A stretch of DNA of 64,000 nt from CAVPJW01 sp963705525. Its GTDB lineage: Bacteria; Acidobacteriota; Vicinamibacteria; Vicinamibacterales; CAVPJW01. The stretch spans positions 310,001-374,000 of the forward strand of contig CAVPJW010000006.1 of the NCBI GenBank assembly GCA_963705525.1, in the 5' to 3' direction. Shown piece after piece: positions 1 through 8,893 of this stretch. The position numbers and the translations under genes are program-made. Below the pieces are notes generated by a model. That model did no database searches. It saw only the letters and a program-made list of their open reading frames with translations, and had not been told where the DNA came from. Numbering within the stretch: the first letter of the stretch is position 1; each line of letters starts with the position of its first letter.

Positions 1-729
1 CGAGCCGGTTCGCGCTACGCGCTCGACGTCGCTGAGCGGCTCGCGGCCGATCTGGCGCGGCGCGGCGTCACGGTCGTGAGCGGCCTTGCGCGAGGCGTGG
101 ACTCCGCCGCGCATCGCGGAGCGCTTGCAGCCGGCGGGAATTCGGTGGCGGTGCTCGGTTCGGGCGCCGACGTCATCTATCCACCAGAGCACAAGGATCT
201 GGCTGCGGCTTTGACGCACTCCGGCGCCGTCGTGAGCGAGTTGCTGCCGGGGACACCGCCTCGTCGCAGTCAGTTTCCGCGGCGCAATCGCATCATCAGC
301 GGGCTGTCGTTGGCGGTCGTCGTCGTGGAGGCGTCCGAGAAGAGCGGTTCGCTGATCACGGCGGGCTGTGCCCTCGAACAGGGACGTGAGGTGATGGTGG
401 TGCCAGGCAGCGTCCTGACCGGCCGCAACAGGGGTTCGCACGCCCTTTTGAGGGATGGTGCAAAGATTGTGGAGTCGGCGGACGATATTCTTGACGAGGT
501 GGGAGGCCTCGGCCGGAGTGAACCTGGCGTCCGGCGTCCCACGCTGGCGGTGTCGAGCGATCCATTGTTGCGCGTCATGGCACCCGGCGAGACCTACGAT
601 CTCGACATGCTCGCAGAGGAATCCGGTATGCAGGCCGTGAAGCTCCTGCCGCGGTTGCTCGAGCTCGAGATGTCTGGGGCAATCTGCAGAGTCGGAGGAG
701 GCCGATTCGCCCGATCTTGCACGAAGTGA
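1..729 (+). CDS. dprA: DNA processing protein DprA (5' end outside window)
   Basis: DprA binds single-stranded DNA and loads RecA during natural transformation in the cytoplasm. The frame is already open at base 1, so the N-terminal part lies outside the window. What is visible is most of the Rossmann-like core, with the family motifs GLARGVDSAAHRGAL, then PRRNRIISGLS, and SGSLITAGCALEQGREV followed by VPG. The last 60 or so residues resemble the winged-helix domain found at the C-terminus of many DprA proteins. The gene ends 12 bases before the first possible start of topA, the order seen in B. subtilis and many other bacteria, so co-transcription is likely. Identification is secure. Whether the organism is competent cannot be judged from this gene, because dprA is also kept in non-competent species. 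Confidence 0.95.
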   Translation, partial: RAGSRYALDVAERLAADLARRGVTVVSGLARGVDSAAHRGALAAGGNSVAVLGSGADVIYPPEHKDLAAALTHSGAVVSELLPGTPPRRSQFPRRNRIISGLSLAVVVVEASEKSGSLITAGCALEQGREVMVVPGSVLTGRNRGSHALLRDGAKIVESADDILDEVGGLGRSEPGVRRPTLAVSSDPLLRVMAPGETYDLDMLAEESGMQAVKLLPRLLELEMSGAICRVGGGRFARSCTK

Positions 730-741
730 TAGGGTAGGAGC

Positions 742-3480
742 GTGGCTCGCTCCAGGAACGTGTCGAAAAAGTCTATGGCGAAACCGCTGGTCATCGTGGA
801 GTCACCCGCGAAAGCGAAGACGCTGTCGCGGTTTCTGGGACAGAACTATCGCGTGGAAGCGAGCTACGGCCACATCCGCGATCTGCCGGAGTCGGCCGAC
901 GAAATCCCGGAGGAGATCAAGAAGAAACCCTGGGGCCGATTCGGCGTGGACATCGAGGGCGACTTCAAGCCGTACTATGTCGTGCCGTCCGACAAGAAGC
1001 GCCACGTCCAGTCGCTCCGCGCGGCCCTGAAGGACGCGTCTGAAGTTCTGCTCGCCACCGACCCGGACCGCGAAGGCGAATCCATCAGCTGGCACCTCAC
1101 GCAGGTGCTTCATCCGCGCGTTCCCGTGCGCCGGATCGTTTTTCATGAGATCACCGAGGAGGCGGTCCGCGAGGCGCTCGAATCCGCGCATGAGGTGGAC
1201 GACAACCTCGTGAAGGCGCAGGAGAGCCGCCGCATCCTCGATCGTCTGTACGGCTACACCCTCTCACCCGTCCTGTGGAAAAAGGTCCAAACGGGTCTGA
1301 GCGCTGGGCGCGTACAGAGCGTTGCCGTGCGGGTGATTGTCGAGCGTGAGGAAGAGCGTCGCGCGTTTCGCTCCAGTTCGTACTGGGATCTGGAAGCCCG
1401 CCTCACCGGAGAAGACCGCGAGTTCGGCGCCACGCTGGTCCGGATCGGTGATGATCGCGTCGCGACTGGAAAGGACTTCGACCCCGCGACGGGCGGGCTC
1501 AAGAATGAGCGCGCGCGGCTCTTGAACGAAGAAGCGGCCCGGCAGCTTGCGCAGGCGCTCGAAGGGAATCTGCCGTGGACGGTCACCTCCGTTGACGAGA
1601 AGCCGATGACGCAGCGTCCGGCTGCGCCGTTCACGACGTCGACGCTCCAGCAGGAAGCCAATCGCAAGCTCGGGTACTCCTCAGAGCGGACGATGCAGAT
1701 TGCCCAGCGGCTGTTCCAGGGAATGGAAATCGGCGGCGGCGAGATGGAGGGTCTGATCACCTATCACCGCACCGATTCGACAACGCTCAGCGAGAAAGCG
1801 CTTGGCGAGGCGGCCCGCGTCATACGTGGCATGTTCGGGGCCGAATACTACGGTGGCGCGCGCCAGTACCAGACCAAGGTGCGGAACGCGCAGGAAGCGC
1901 ACGAAGCCATTCGCCCGACGGATTTCCGGCTCGCGCCGCAGCAGCTGGAGCGAATACTTCAATCCGACGAGCTGAAGCTGTACGAGCTCATTTGGAAGCG
2001 GACCATCGCGTCCCAGATGAACGATGCGCGTCTGTTGCGCACGACGATCGAGATTTCGGGCACCGGTAGAACCGATGAAACGGCCGTGCTGTCCGCGAGC
2101 GGCAAGGCCATCGAGTTCGCGGGATTCCTCCGGGCGTATGTCGAAGGAAGCGACGACCCGGCCGGCGAGCTCGGCGATCAGCAGTCGATCCTGCCGAAAT
2201 GCCAGGTCGGCGACAAGATCGGTGCGCGCGGCACGACACCCGTGAGCCTCGTCAGCCTCGAGGCCAAGGGGCACGAAACGACCCCGCCAGCCAGATACAC
2301 CGAGGCGTCCCTCGTGAAGGCGTTGGAGGAGGATGGCATCGGCCGGCCGTCGACCTATGCGCCCATCATCGAGACCATTCAGCGCCGCGGCTATGTCTTC
2401 CGCCAGGGGAAGGCGCTGGTGCCGAGCTTCACCGCGTTTGCCGTCACCAATCTGCTGCGCCAGCATTTCGGCGACTTCGTGGACATCGGCTTCACGGCCA
2501 GCATGGAGGAGAGCCTCGACGAGATCTCCAAGGGCGAGCGCGACTGGCTCGATTTCATCCGCGCGTTCTATCGCGGTGGTGACGGCGGGCGACCTGGCCT
2601 CGAACCGATGGTCGAAGATCTGGAGCAGATCAGCTACCCCTCCATGGAGGTCGGATCCGATTCGGTGTCAGGTCAACCGATCAGGGTCAGGATCGGGCGT
2701 TACGGGCCGTTCCTGCAGCTCGGCGATGGCGGCCCCGGAAATACGGCGTCGCTTCCGAGGGATCTGCCGCCCGCAGATCTGTCGGTCGACAAGGCGGTGG
2801 CGATGCTGCGCGCCAAGGCCGAGGGTCCGAAGCTGCTCGGTGTCGATCCGAAGAGCGGTCTGAACGTCTACGCAATGCACGGCCGCTTTGGAGCCTACGT
2901 TCAGCTGGGCGAGAACCCCGAGCGAGGGTCCACCGAGAAGCCGCGCCGCTCCTCTTTGATCGGCGGCTTGACAGAGACGACCGTCACGCTTCCCGACGCG
3001 CTTCGGCTGCTCGAGCTTCCACGGGAAGTCGGCAAACACCCCGAGTCGGGTGAACCCATCCTCGCGAGCCTGGGACGATACGGGCCTTACATCAAGCACG
3101 GTGACGAGTTCCGATCGCTCGAAGAGGAAGGCGACGTGTTCGCGATCGATCTCGATCGCGCACTCGCACTGCTGGCGGCGCCGAAGAAAATCCGTCGGCG
3201 CGCATCCGCCGCGAAGACGGTGTTGCGAGAGCTGGGCGCGCACCCGGACAACGGTCAGGCTGTGCGCGTCCTGAGCGGCCGTTACGGTCCGTATGTCTCA
3301 GATGGCCAGACGAATGCCTCGATTCCGCGAGGCATGGATCCCACCGGCGTCACGATGGACGATGCCGTCGCGCTCATTGCGGCGCGAGCCGGCGCGGCGC
3401 CCGTCCGCAAGCGATCCAGGCGCATGGGGTCCACGCGCACCAGGAAGACGGTTGAACGAAAACTCGCGGCCGTTCGCTGA
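742..3480 (+). CDS. topA: DNA topoisomerase I (type IA)
   Basis: Relaxes negatively supercoiled DNA by single-strand passage. The N-terminal TOPRIM domain carries VIVESPAKAKTL and the acidic DPDREGE motif. The catalytic tyrosine is Tyr341 (numbered from the GTG at 742) in ITYHRTDS; most bacterial homologues have Met where this one has His after the tyrosine. The C-terminus has no paired-cysteine zinc fingers. It has four copies of the topoisomerase C-terminal repeat instead, each with a GRYGPY-like core, starting near residues 641, 701, 766 and 833. Start choice is uncertain: GTG at 742 sits only one base after a GGAG, and the family-typical start MAKPLVIVE is the ATG at 775. It lies between dprA and trmFO, the usual partners. 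Confidence 0.96.
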   Translation: MARSRNVSKKSMAKPLVIVESPAKAKTLSRFLGQNYRVEASYGHIRDLPESADEIPEEIKKKPWGRFGVDIEGDFKPYYVVPSDKKRHVQSLRAALKDASEVLLATDPDREGESISWHLTQVLHPRVPVRRIVFHEITEEAVREALESAHEVDDNLVKAQESRRILDRLYGYTLSPVLWKKVQTGLSAGRVQSVAVRVIVEREEERRAFRSSSYWDLEARLTGEDREFGATLVRIGDDRVATGKDFDPATGGLKNERARLLNEEAARQLAQALEGNLPWTVTSVDEKPMTQRPAAPFTTSTLQQEANRKLGYSSERTMQIAQRLFQGMEIGGGEMEGLITYHRTDSTTLSEKALGEAARVIRGMFGAEYYGGARQYQTKVRNAQEAHEAIRPTDFRLAPQQLERILQSDELKLYELIWKRTIASQMNDARLLRTTIEISGTGRTDETAVLSASGKAIEFAGFLRAYVEGSDDPAGELGDQQSILPKCQVGDKIGARGTTPVSLVSLEAKGHETTPPARYTEASLVKALEEDGIGRPSTYAPIIETIQRRGYVFRQGKALVPSFTAFAVTNLLRQHFGDFVDIGFTASMEESLDEISKGERDWLDFIRAFYRGGDGGRPGLEPMVEDLEQISYPSMEVGSDSVSGQPIRVRIGRYGPFLQLGDGGPGNTASLPRDLPPADLSVDKAVAMLRAKAEGPKLLGVDPKSGLNVYAMHGRFGAYVQLGENPERGSTEKPRRSSLIGGLTETTVTLPDALRLLELPREVGKHPESGEPILASLGRYGPYIKHGDEFRSLEEEGDVFAIDLDRALALLAAPKKIRRRASAAKTVLRELGAHPDNGQAVRVLSGRYGPYVSDGQTNASIPRGMDPTGVTMDDAVALIAARAGAAPVRKRSRRMGSTRTRKTVERKLAAVR

Positions 3481-3498
3481 TAATCTAGTCTCCCATTC

Positions 3499-4941
3499 AT
3501 GATCCACATCGTCGGCGGTGGTCTGGCTGGCTCGGAGGCCGCCTGGCAGGCCGCGTCTTCGGGTGTCCCGGTGATGCTCCACGAGATGCGGCCGTGCCGG
3601 GCGACGGCCGTTCATCGCTCCGATCGGCTTGCCGAGCTTGTCTGCAGCAACTCGTTTCGTGCGGACAAGTTGGACAACGCCGTGGGTCTCCTGAAGGAGG
3701 AGATGCGGCGCCTCGGCTCCGTGATCATGGCGGCGGCCGACCGCGCTCGTGTGCCGGCCGGTGCGGCGCTGGCGGTGGATCGCGAGAGGTTCGCCGCGGA
3801 CGTCACCGCCACCGTTTCCTCGAATGCGCTCATTACGATCCTGCGCGAAGAGCTGAAGCATCTGCCGGACGCGCGGCCGGGATCGCCGGCGATCGTTGCG
3901 ACGGGTCCGCTCACCTCCGACTCGTTGTCGGCCGACATCGCGCGATTCGTCGGTGCGGAGCACCTGTATTTTTACGACGCGATCAGTCCAATCGTCCTGG
4001 CCGACACGCTCGATCATCACAAGATGTTCCGCGCATCGCGCTGGGGCCGGAGCCTGGGGAAGAGCGAGTCGAGCGCCGTGCAGGCGGCGAATGATCGCGA
4101 GTCCAGCGCCGACGAAGGCGACTACCTCAACTGCCCGCTCGATCGGGACGAATACGAGCGGTTCTACGATGCGCTGACGCATGCCGAATCAGCGGTCGTG
4201 CACGATCTGGACAAGGAGCGATTCTTCGAAGGTTGCCTGCCCATCGAAGTCATGGCGCGGCGCGGTGTGGACACGCTGCGCTTTGGACCGATGAAGCCCG
4301 TCGGGCTGCGCGACCCGCGGACGGGCCGCCTGCCGTACGCGGTTGTTCAACTTCGTCAAGACAACCTAGCGGGCGATCACTACAGCCTGGTCGGCTTCCA
4401 GACGCAGCTCAAGTGGGGCGAGCAGGCGCGAGTTCTCCGCCTCATTCCAGGGCTCGAGCAGGCCGAGTTCGTCAGGTTCGGCATGGTCCATCGCAACACG
4501 TACATCAACGGGCCGACTGTCCTTCGTCCGACTTGGCAGACGAGGCAGAACGACTTTCTCTTCTTTGCGGGCCAGATTTCTGGGGTCGAGGGGTACGTGG
4601 AATCCGCCGCGTCGGGACTCCTGGCCGGTCTCAATGCCGCGGCCCTGGAACGGGGCGAGGCGCCGCGAATGGCTCCGCGCACGACTGCGTTGGGTGCGCT
4701 CAGCCACTACGTCTCTCACGCGAATCCCCGAGACTACCAGCCGACGAACATCACGTTCGGCATCATGGAGCCGCTCGCTGCTCCGCCCCGCGACAAGCAG
4801 GCGCGCAAGATCGCCATCGCGGAGCGAGCGCTCAGCGATCTCGAGGCGTGGAGGGCTCGAGGAGCGGTGAACCCGGAGCGAGATCTTTCGGAGGCGGCGA
4901 CACCGTCAGGCCCGGCGTATCCGGGCGCAGGACTTCAATGA
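3499..4941 (+). CDS. trmFO: Methylenetetrahydrofolate-tRNA (uracil-5-)-methyltransferase TrmFO
   Basis: Folate- and FAD-dependent enzyme that makes 5-methyluridine at position 54 of tRNA, in place of the SAM-dependent TrmA. The N-terminus has the dinucleotide-binding motif VGGGLAGSEAAW. Two conserved cysteines of the family are visible: Cys49 in ELVCSNS and Cys246 in FEGCLPIEV, the latter matching the catalytic cysteine studied in B. subtilis. The length of 480 residues is slightly above the usual 435-450, with the extra residues at the poorly conserved C-terminus. It starts 18 bases after topA, and its stop codon overlaps the xerC start as ATGA, so the two are translationally coupled. Identification is secure. 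Confidence 0.96.
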   Translation: MIHIVGGGLAGSEAAWQAASSGVPVMLHEMRPCRATAVHRSDRLAELVCSNSFRADKLDNAVGLLKEEMRRLGSVIMAAADRARVPAGAALAVDRERFAADVTATVSSNALITILREELKHLPDARPGSPAIVATGPLTSDSLSADIARFVGAEHLYFYDAISPIVLADTLDHHKMFRASRWGRSLGKSESSAVQAANDRESSADEGDYLNCPLDRDEYERFYDALTHAESAVVHDLDKERFFEGCLPIEVMARRGVDTLRFGPMKPVGLRDPRTGRLPYAVVQLRQDNLAGDHYSLVGFQTQLKWGEQARVLRLIPGLEQAEFVRFGMVHRNTYINGPTVLRPTWQTRQNDFLFFAGQISGVEGYVESAASGLLAGLNAAALERGEAPRMAPRTTALGALSHYVSHANPRDYQPTNITFGIMEPLAAPPRDKQARKIAIAERALSDLEAWRARGAVNPERDLSEAATPSGPAYPGAGLQ

Positions 4942-5921
4942 GCGAATCCCTCGAGGCGAGCCTCTCCGCATTCCTCGATGGCCTCAGACTCAACCGCAAC
5001 GCCTCGGGGCATACGGTGCGCGCCTACGAGAGCGATCTCTCCCAGTTTCTGTCTTACCTATCTGGTCAGAGGCACGTTCCGATCGAGACGCTCGGCACCG
5101 CCGAAGTCGATATCGACGCCGTCCGCGGGTTCCTCGGACATCTCTATCACCGCGGCAATTCGAGGAGCTCCGCTGCTCGCAAGCTGGCGGCGGTCCGCAC
5201 CTTCAGCCGGTACCTGCAGCGGCAGGGAACGCTCGATCGCGATCCGGCGGCGCTTGTCGGCACGCCGAAGCGCGAGGAACGCCTGCCGGTCCATCTCGAT
5301 GTCGACGAGGTCCAGCGACTCATCGAGACCCCCGACCTCCATCAGCCCCTGGGCCGCCGCGATCGCGCGATTCTCGAACTCTTCTACGCCTCGGGGCTGC
5401 GACTGAGCGAGCTGGTCGGGCTCGACCTGGAGGATGTCAACCTGAGTCGCCGGGTCGTTCGCGTGCTCGGCAAGGGCGGCAAAGAACGCATCGTGCCGTT
5501 CAATACGTCCGCGGCCAGTGCGATCAAGAGCTACCTCAAGGACCGCATGGCGTTAAGAGATTCGCTGGCATCCACGCGATCGACCGCTCGATCCAGGCGC
5601 ATCGACGAGCCGCTCTTCGTGAATTATCGCGGACGACGATTGACACCACGAAGCGTGCATCGTCTTGTGCGTCGCTACGTCGCGGCGTGCAGTGCGCGGC
5701 TCGGCATCAGCCCGCATGCGCTGCGGCACTCCTTCGCCACACACCTTCTGCAACGAGGAGCCGACCTCAGGACCATTCAGGAGCTGCTCGGCCATGCTCG
5801 CCTGAGCACGACGCAGCGTTACACGCACGTGAACGCGGCGCAGCTGCTCGACGTCTATCGGCGGACCCATCCGAGGGCGCGGCGGGTCGAGCAGGATTCA
5901 CGAGGCGGGCAGCCGGGATGA
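4938..5921 (+). CDS. xerC: Tyrosine recombinase XerC
   Basis: Site-specific recombinase of the XerC/D family, expected to resolve chromosome dimers at dif together with a partner. The N-terminal SAM-like DNA-binding domain covers roughly residues 5-95. The catalytic set is complete: Arg155 (SGLRLSEL), a lysine in LGKGGKERIV, His260 and Arg263 (HALRHSF), His286 (LLGHARL) and nucleophile Tyr295 (QRYTHV). I chose the ATG at 4938, which overlaps the trmFO stop as ATGA and gives 327 residues, close to the family length of about 300. A longer upstream extension in this frame only reads through trmFO. Whether this is XerC or XerD cannot be told from the motifs; the position next to trmFO matches CodV/XerC of B. 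subtilis. No dif site was found. Confidence 0.92.
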   Translation: MSESLEASLSAFLDGLRLNRNASGHTVRAYESDLSQFLSYLSGQRHVPIETLGTAEVDIDAVRGFLGHLYHRGNSRSSAARKLAAVRTFSRYLQRQGTLDRDPAALVGTPKREERLPVHLDVDEVQRLIETPDLHQPLGRRDRAILELFYASGLRLSELVGLDLEDVNLSRRVVRVLGKGGKERIVPFNTSAASAIKSYLKDRMALRDSLASTRSTARSRRIDEPLFVNYRGRRLTPRSVHRLVRRYVAACSARLGISPHALRHSFATHLLQRGADLRTIQELLGHARLSTTQRYTHVNAAQLLDVYRRTHPRARRVEQDSRGGQPG

Positions 5922-5929
5922 GACGGGTT

Positions 5930-5960
5930 CCGGTGGCCATGTGAACGCGCCACCGGCTTT
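5930..5960. terminator. Bidirectional terminator-like hairpin between convergent genes
   Basis: A perfect 8-bp stem, CCGGTGGC (5930-5937) paired with GCCACCGG (5949-5956), encloses an 11-base loop and is followed on the plus strand by CTTTCTGG. It lies in the 54-base gap between the 3' ends of xerC (plus) and the response regulator (minus), where a shared terminator is expected. The T-tract is short, so efficiency is uncertain. Confidence 0.55.
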
Positions 5961-5975
5961 CTGGTCTGCGGAAAA

Positions 5976-7367
5976 CTAGGCGACGAGAGGACGCCGGCTC
6001 CTGGGGAACTCGATGCCGAGCGTCTTGATCTTGTAATTCATCACGCGCGGACTGATGGCGAGCAGTTCAGCCGCGTCTTTCTGAACCCAGTTCGACATCT
6101 TCAGTGCTTCAATGAGGGCCTGCCGCTCGATTTCCTCGAGGGCGACGCCGGTGGCTGGAATCTTCACGAGCGGCGACGCCTCGCGTGAGACGCCCGTCGG
6201 CGGCGTTTCGCCCAGGCGCAGGTCATCGGAGGCGATCTGCGTGCCTTCGGTGAGGAGAATGGCGCGCTCGATGGCATTGGCCAGCTCCCGGATGTTCCCC
6301 GGCCAGTTGTAGCGCATCAGCATCTTGTGCGCTTCGGGATCCAGCCCGTCGATCTTCTTCTTGAACTCGCCGGCAAATCGTCTGATGAAGAAGCTGGCCA
6401 GAGCCAGGACATCTTCCTTGCGCTCTCGAAGCGGCGGCATTTCCACCGACACGACATTGAGGCGGTAGTAGAGGTCCTCCCGGAAGACGCCTGCTTGGAC
6501 CATCGCGCCGAGATCGCGGTTCGTCGCCGCGATGAGGCGGACATCAACCCTGATCGTACGAGTCCCGCCGAGGCGCTCGAATTCGTGCTCCTGCAGGACG
6601 CGCAGGATCTTGGCCTGCGTGTTCGGGCTCATGTCGCCGACTTCGTCGAGGAACAGGCTGCCGCCGTCGGCTTGCTCGAACCGACCGATACGCTGGCGAT
6701 CCGCGCCCGTAAAGGCGCCCTTCTCGTGTCCGAAAAGCTCCGACTCGAGCAAGTTCTCCTGAAGCGCTGCGCAGTTGACCTTGACGAAGCTGCGCGTCGT
6801 CCTGAGCGAATTGTGGTGAATCGCGCCGGCAATGAGCTCCTTGCCAGTGCCGGTTTCACCCCGAATGAGGACCGTCGTGTTGCTGCGCGCGACCTTGCGC
6901 ACGACGCTCAGCACGCGTTGGAGCGAATCGCTCGCGCCGACGATGCGGTCGAAATCGTAGATGTCAGGCTGCGCGTGGCGGAGGTAGTCGAGCTCGTTGC
7001 GAAGGCGTTTCAATTCGAGCGCCTTCTCGATCCGAACCTCCATTTCCTCGATTTCGAAAGGCTTCTGGACGTAGTCGAAGGCGCCGATCTTCATTGCCTC
7101 GACGGCGGAATGGACGGATCCAAAGGCCGTCATGAGGATGATGGAGGCGGTGGGGTGAAGGCTCTTGGCAGTGCGCAGCACCTCGAGGCCGTCACTGCCG
7201 CCCATCTTCAGGTCGCTCAATATGACATCGAACTGGCTCTCGTGAAGCTTCTCGATCGCCTGGTTTCCGTTCGGCGCTTCCTCCACCTCATGCCCAGCTT
7301 GAGTGAACGCCCGGGCCAGACCACGACGGAGCGCGTCATGATCGTCCGCAACCAGGATCCGACCCAT
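5976..7367 (-). CDS. NtrC-family sigma-54-dependent response regulator
   Basis: Transcription activator that hydrolyses ATP to open sigma-54 promoters once phosphorylated. It has the three classic domains in 463 residues: a receiver domain with phospho-acceptor Asp52 (ILSDLKMGG) and acidic DDHD near the N-terminus; an AAA+ domain with Walker A GETGTGKE (170-177) and the sigma-54-contacting GAFTGA loop (217-222); and a C-terminal Fis-type helix-turn-helix. The partner kinase gene lies directly upstream with a 15-base gap, so they form a two-component pair in one transcript. The regulated genes are unknown, and I saw no convincing -24/-12 element nearby. The fold and class are certain; the signal is not. 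Confidence 0.93.
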   Translation of the reverse strand: MGRILVADDHDALRRGLARAFTQAGHEVEEAPNGNQAIEKLHESQFDVILSDLKMGGSDGLEVLRTAKSLHPTASIILMTAFGSVHSAVEAMKIGAFDYVQKPFEIEEMEVRIEKALELKRLRNELDYLRHAQPDIYDFDRIVGASDSLQRVLSVVRKVARSNTTVLIRGETGTGKELIAGAIHHNSLRTTRSFVKVNCAALQENLLESELFGHEKGAFTGADRQRIGRFEQADGGSLFLDEVGDMSPNTQAKILRVLQEHEFERLGGTRTIRVDVRLIAATNRDLGAMVQAGVFREDLYYRLNVVSVEMPPLRERKEDVLALASFFIRRFAGEFKKKIDGLDPEAHKMLMRYNWPGNIRELANAIERAILLTEGTQIASDDLRLGETPPTGVSREASPLVKIPATGVALEEIERQALIEALKMSNWVQKDAAELLAISPRVMNYKIKTLGIEFPRSRRPLVA

Positions 7368-7382
7368 CGAATGACCTCGCCT

Positions 7383-8738
7383 CTACGCTTCCTGTGTTTG
7401 CGCGACCGGAAGCGTCACCCTGAAGCGGGTGCCCCCCTTCTGACCGCACGTGAGATCTATGCGGCCGTCGTGCGCGTCAACGATCTTGCGCACGATGGCC
7501 AACCCAAGCCCCGAACCCTGAGGCTTGGTGGTAAAGAACGCGCTGAAAATCCGATCGCGAAGTTCCTGTGGCACGCCGGGACCATCGTCTTCGACGTCGA
7601 TCAGCACGACGGGAACCCGCGGCAGCGCGCCATTTCCTGGAAGATGTTCGTCGTCGATGGTGGCCGTCTGGACGTTGATCGTCACCGTGCCCTTGCCCTC
7701 CAGCGCCTCGTAGGCATTGGTCAGCAGGTTGGTGAACACCTGACAGAGCTGGTGCCGATCGCCCTGGATTGCGGGAAGCTCGTCGGCGAAATGCGCGCTG
7801 ACCGCAGTTCCCCCGTGTGCCGATTTCGTATCCGCCAGCGTCACGGCGTTCTGAATCACGTCCTGAATCGTCGTGCATTCGATCTGAAGGCGGATGGGCC
7901 GGACAAAGTCGAGCACCTCGATGACGATGGAGTTCGCCATCTTGGCCTCGGCAATGATTTCGCCGAGGATCGTCTGCGCTTCGGCCTGATCGGGGATTTG
8001 ACGCCGGAGCAGTCCGGCCAGCACTTCGATGCCGGCCAGCGGGTTCTTGACCTCGTGAGCGATAGCGGCGGCCATCTCGCCGAGCGCGGCCAACCGATCG
8101 CGCAGACGCTCGCGTTCCTCGATCTGTTCGATGCGGGTGAGATCCTTGAAGTAGAGCACCGCGCCAGTGACGTTGCCTTGCTCGTCCGTCACGCGCGACA
8201 CGGTGTAGCCGATGACCCGCCCCGCAGCCTTCAGCCGCAGCTCGGCGCGGTTGGGAAGACTGTCCATTTCGAACGCATTGGCCAGGACGCGCAGGACATC
8301 GCTGTGCGGCCCGAGCACGTCCGACGCCAGCCGGCCGCAATCGGCGGGATCGGGCGCGAGGTTGAACACTCGATAGGCTTCGGCGTTGATCACCGCGATG
8401 GTGCCGTCACGCCGGATGGCCAGCACGCCGTTGCGCATGCTGGTGACGAGCTGACGGAAGAACGGATCCTGAGTGACCGGGGAAGTCTTGGGCTCGACGG
8501 AAGGCCGCTGGGCGGATCGGCCCTTGTGCACCGGCAGCACTGGCCGCCGAAGCGTGGTTGCGCCGGCGGTTTCCTGGGTGCGATCCGACTCGGGCATAGA
8601 TGCCTTCTCAACCGTCGAGGAAACGGTCGATGCCCCCGAGGCCCCCGGCTCGGGACCCCTCGCGGGCACAACATGAACGAGTTCCCGGTCAGGAACGGGC
8701 GAGGCTTCCGGCACCGAGGCTACCTCGGCAAATGCCAT
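7383..8738 (-). CDS. Soluble PAS-domain sensor histidine kinase, NtrB/AtoS-like
   Basis: Sensor kinase paired with the downstream sigma-54 regulator. The first 90 residues are low-complexity and rich in Pro, Ser and Thr. They are followed by a PAS domain (about 91-205, starting at DPFFRQLV), a HisKA dimerisation helix with His228 in AIAHEVKNPLAG, and a HATPase_c domain with N box LLTNAYEAL, G1 motif EDDGPGVP and G2 motif GSGLGLAI. No membrane segment is visible, so it should sense a cytoplasmic signal through PAS, as NtrB does. It starts with ATG at 8738. The 155 bases upstream, before the ABC-F gene, hold no other gene. The ligand cannot be inferred. Confidence 0.9.
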   Translation of the reverse strand: MAFAEVASVPEASPVPDRELVHVVPARGPEPGASGASTVSSTVEKASMPESDRTQETAGATTLRRPVLPVHKGRSAQRPSVEPKTSPVTQDPFFRQLVTSMRNGVLAIRRDGTIAVINAEAYRVFNLAPDPADCGRLASDVLGPHSDVLRVLANAFEMDSLPNRAELRLKAAGRVIGYTVSRVTDEQGNVTGAVLYFKDLTRIEQIEERERLRDRLAALGEMAAAIAHEVKNPLAGIEVLAGLLRRQIPDQAEAQTILGEIIAEAKMANSIVIEVLDFVRPIRLQIECTTIQDVIQNAVTLADTKSAHGGTAVSAHFADELPAIQGDRHQLCQVFTNLLTNAYEALEGKGTVTINVQTATIDDEHLPGNGALPRVPVVLIDVEDDGPGVPQELRDRIFSAFFTTKPQGSGLGLAIVRKIVDAHDGRIDLTCGQKGGTRFRVTLPVAQTQEA

Positions 8739-8893
8739 GCCCCTGAAACGGTGCCCGTTCTTGACCGTAAGTGCTTGAAAAAGCTAACCGTTGAGTGCTA
8801 TTGGCCGCCCAACGGGATTTCAAAAATGTAATCGGTCGGAAAGAACCGTCAGAATAGGGGGGCCAGCCGGGTTTCCATTTGGAAACTGCACGA

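Noticed and set aside
4233..4937. Upstream extension of xerC
   Set aside because: The frame is open through trmFO, but the extra residues are arginine-rich and unlike any recombinase; the ATG at 4938 gives family length.
6327..8831. Very long plus-strand open frame antisense to the sigma-54 pair
   Set aside because: It is a shadow of the minus-strand kinase and regulator genes, whose motifs are unambiguous. Its residues are biased and match no family. Similar long shadows at 18556-20391, 28864-30489, 40539-42326 and 42330-44084 were rejected for the same reason.
8870..8886. GTTTCCATTTGGAAAC palindrome downstream of the ABC-F gene
   Set aside because: A 6-7 bp stem with no T-tract on either strand; too weak to call a terminator.
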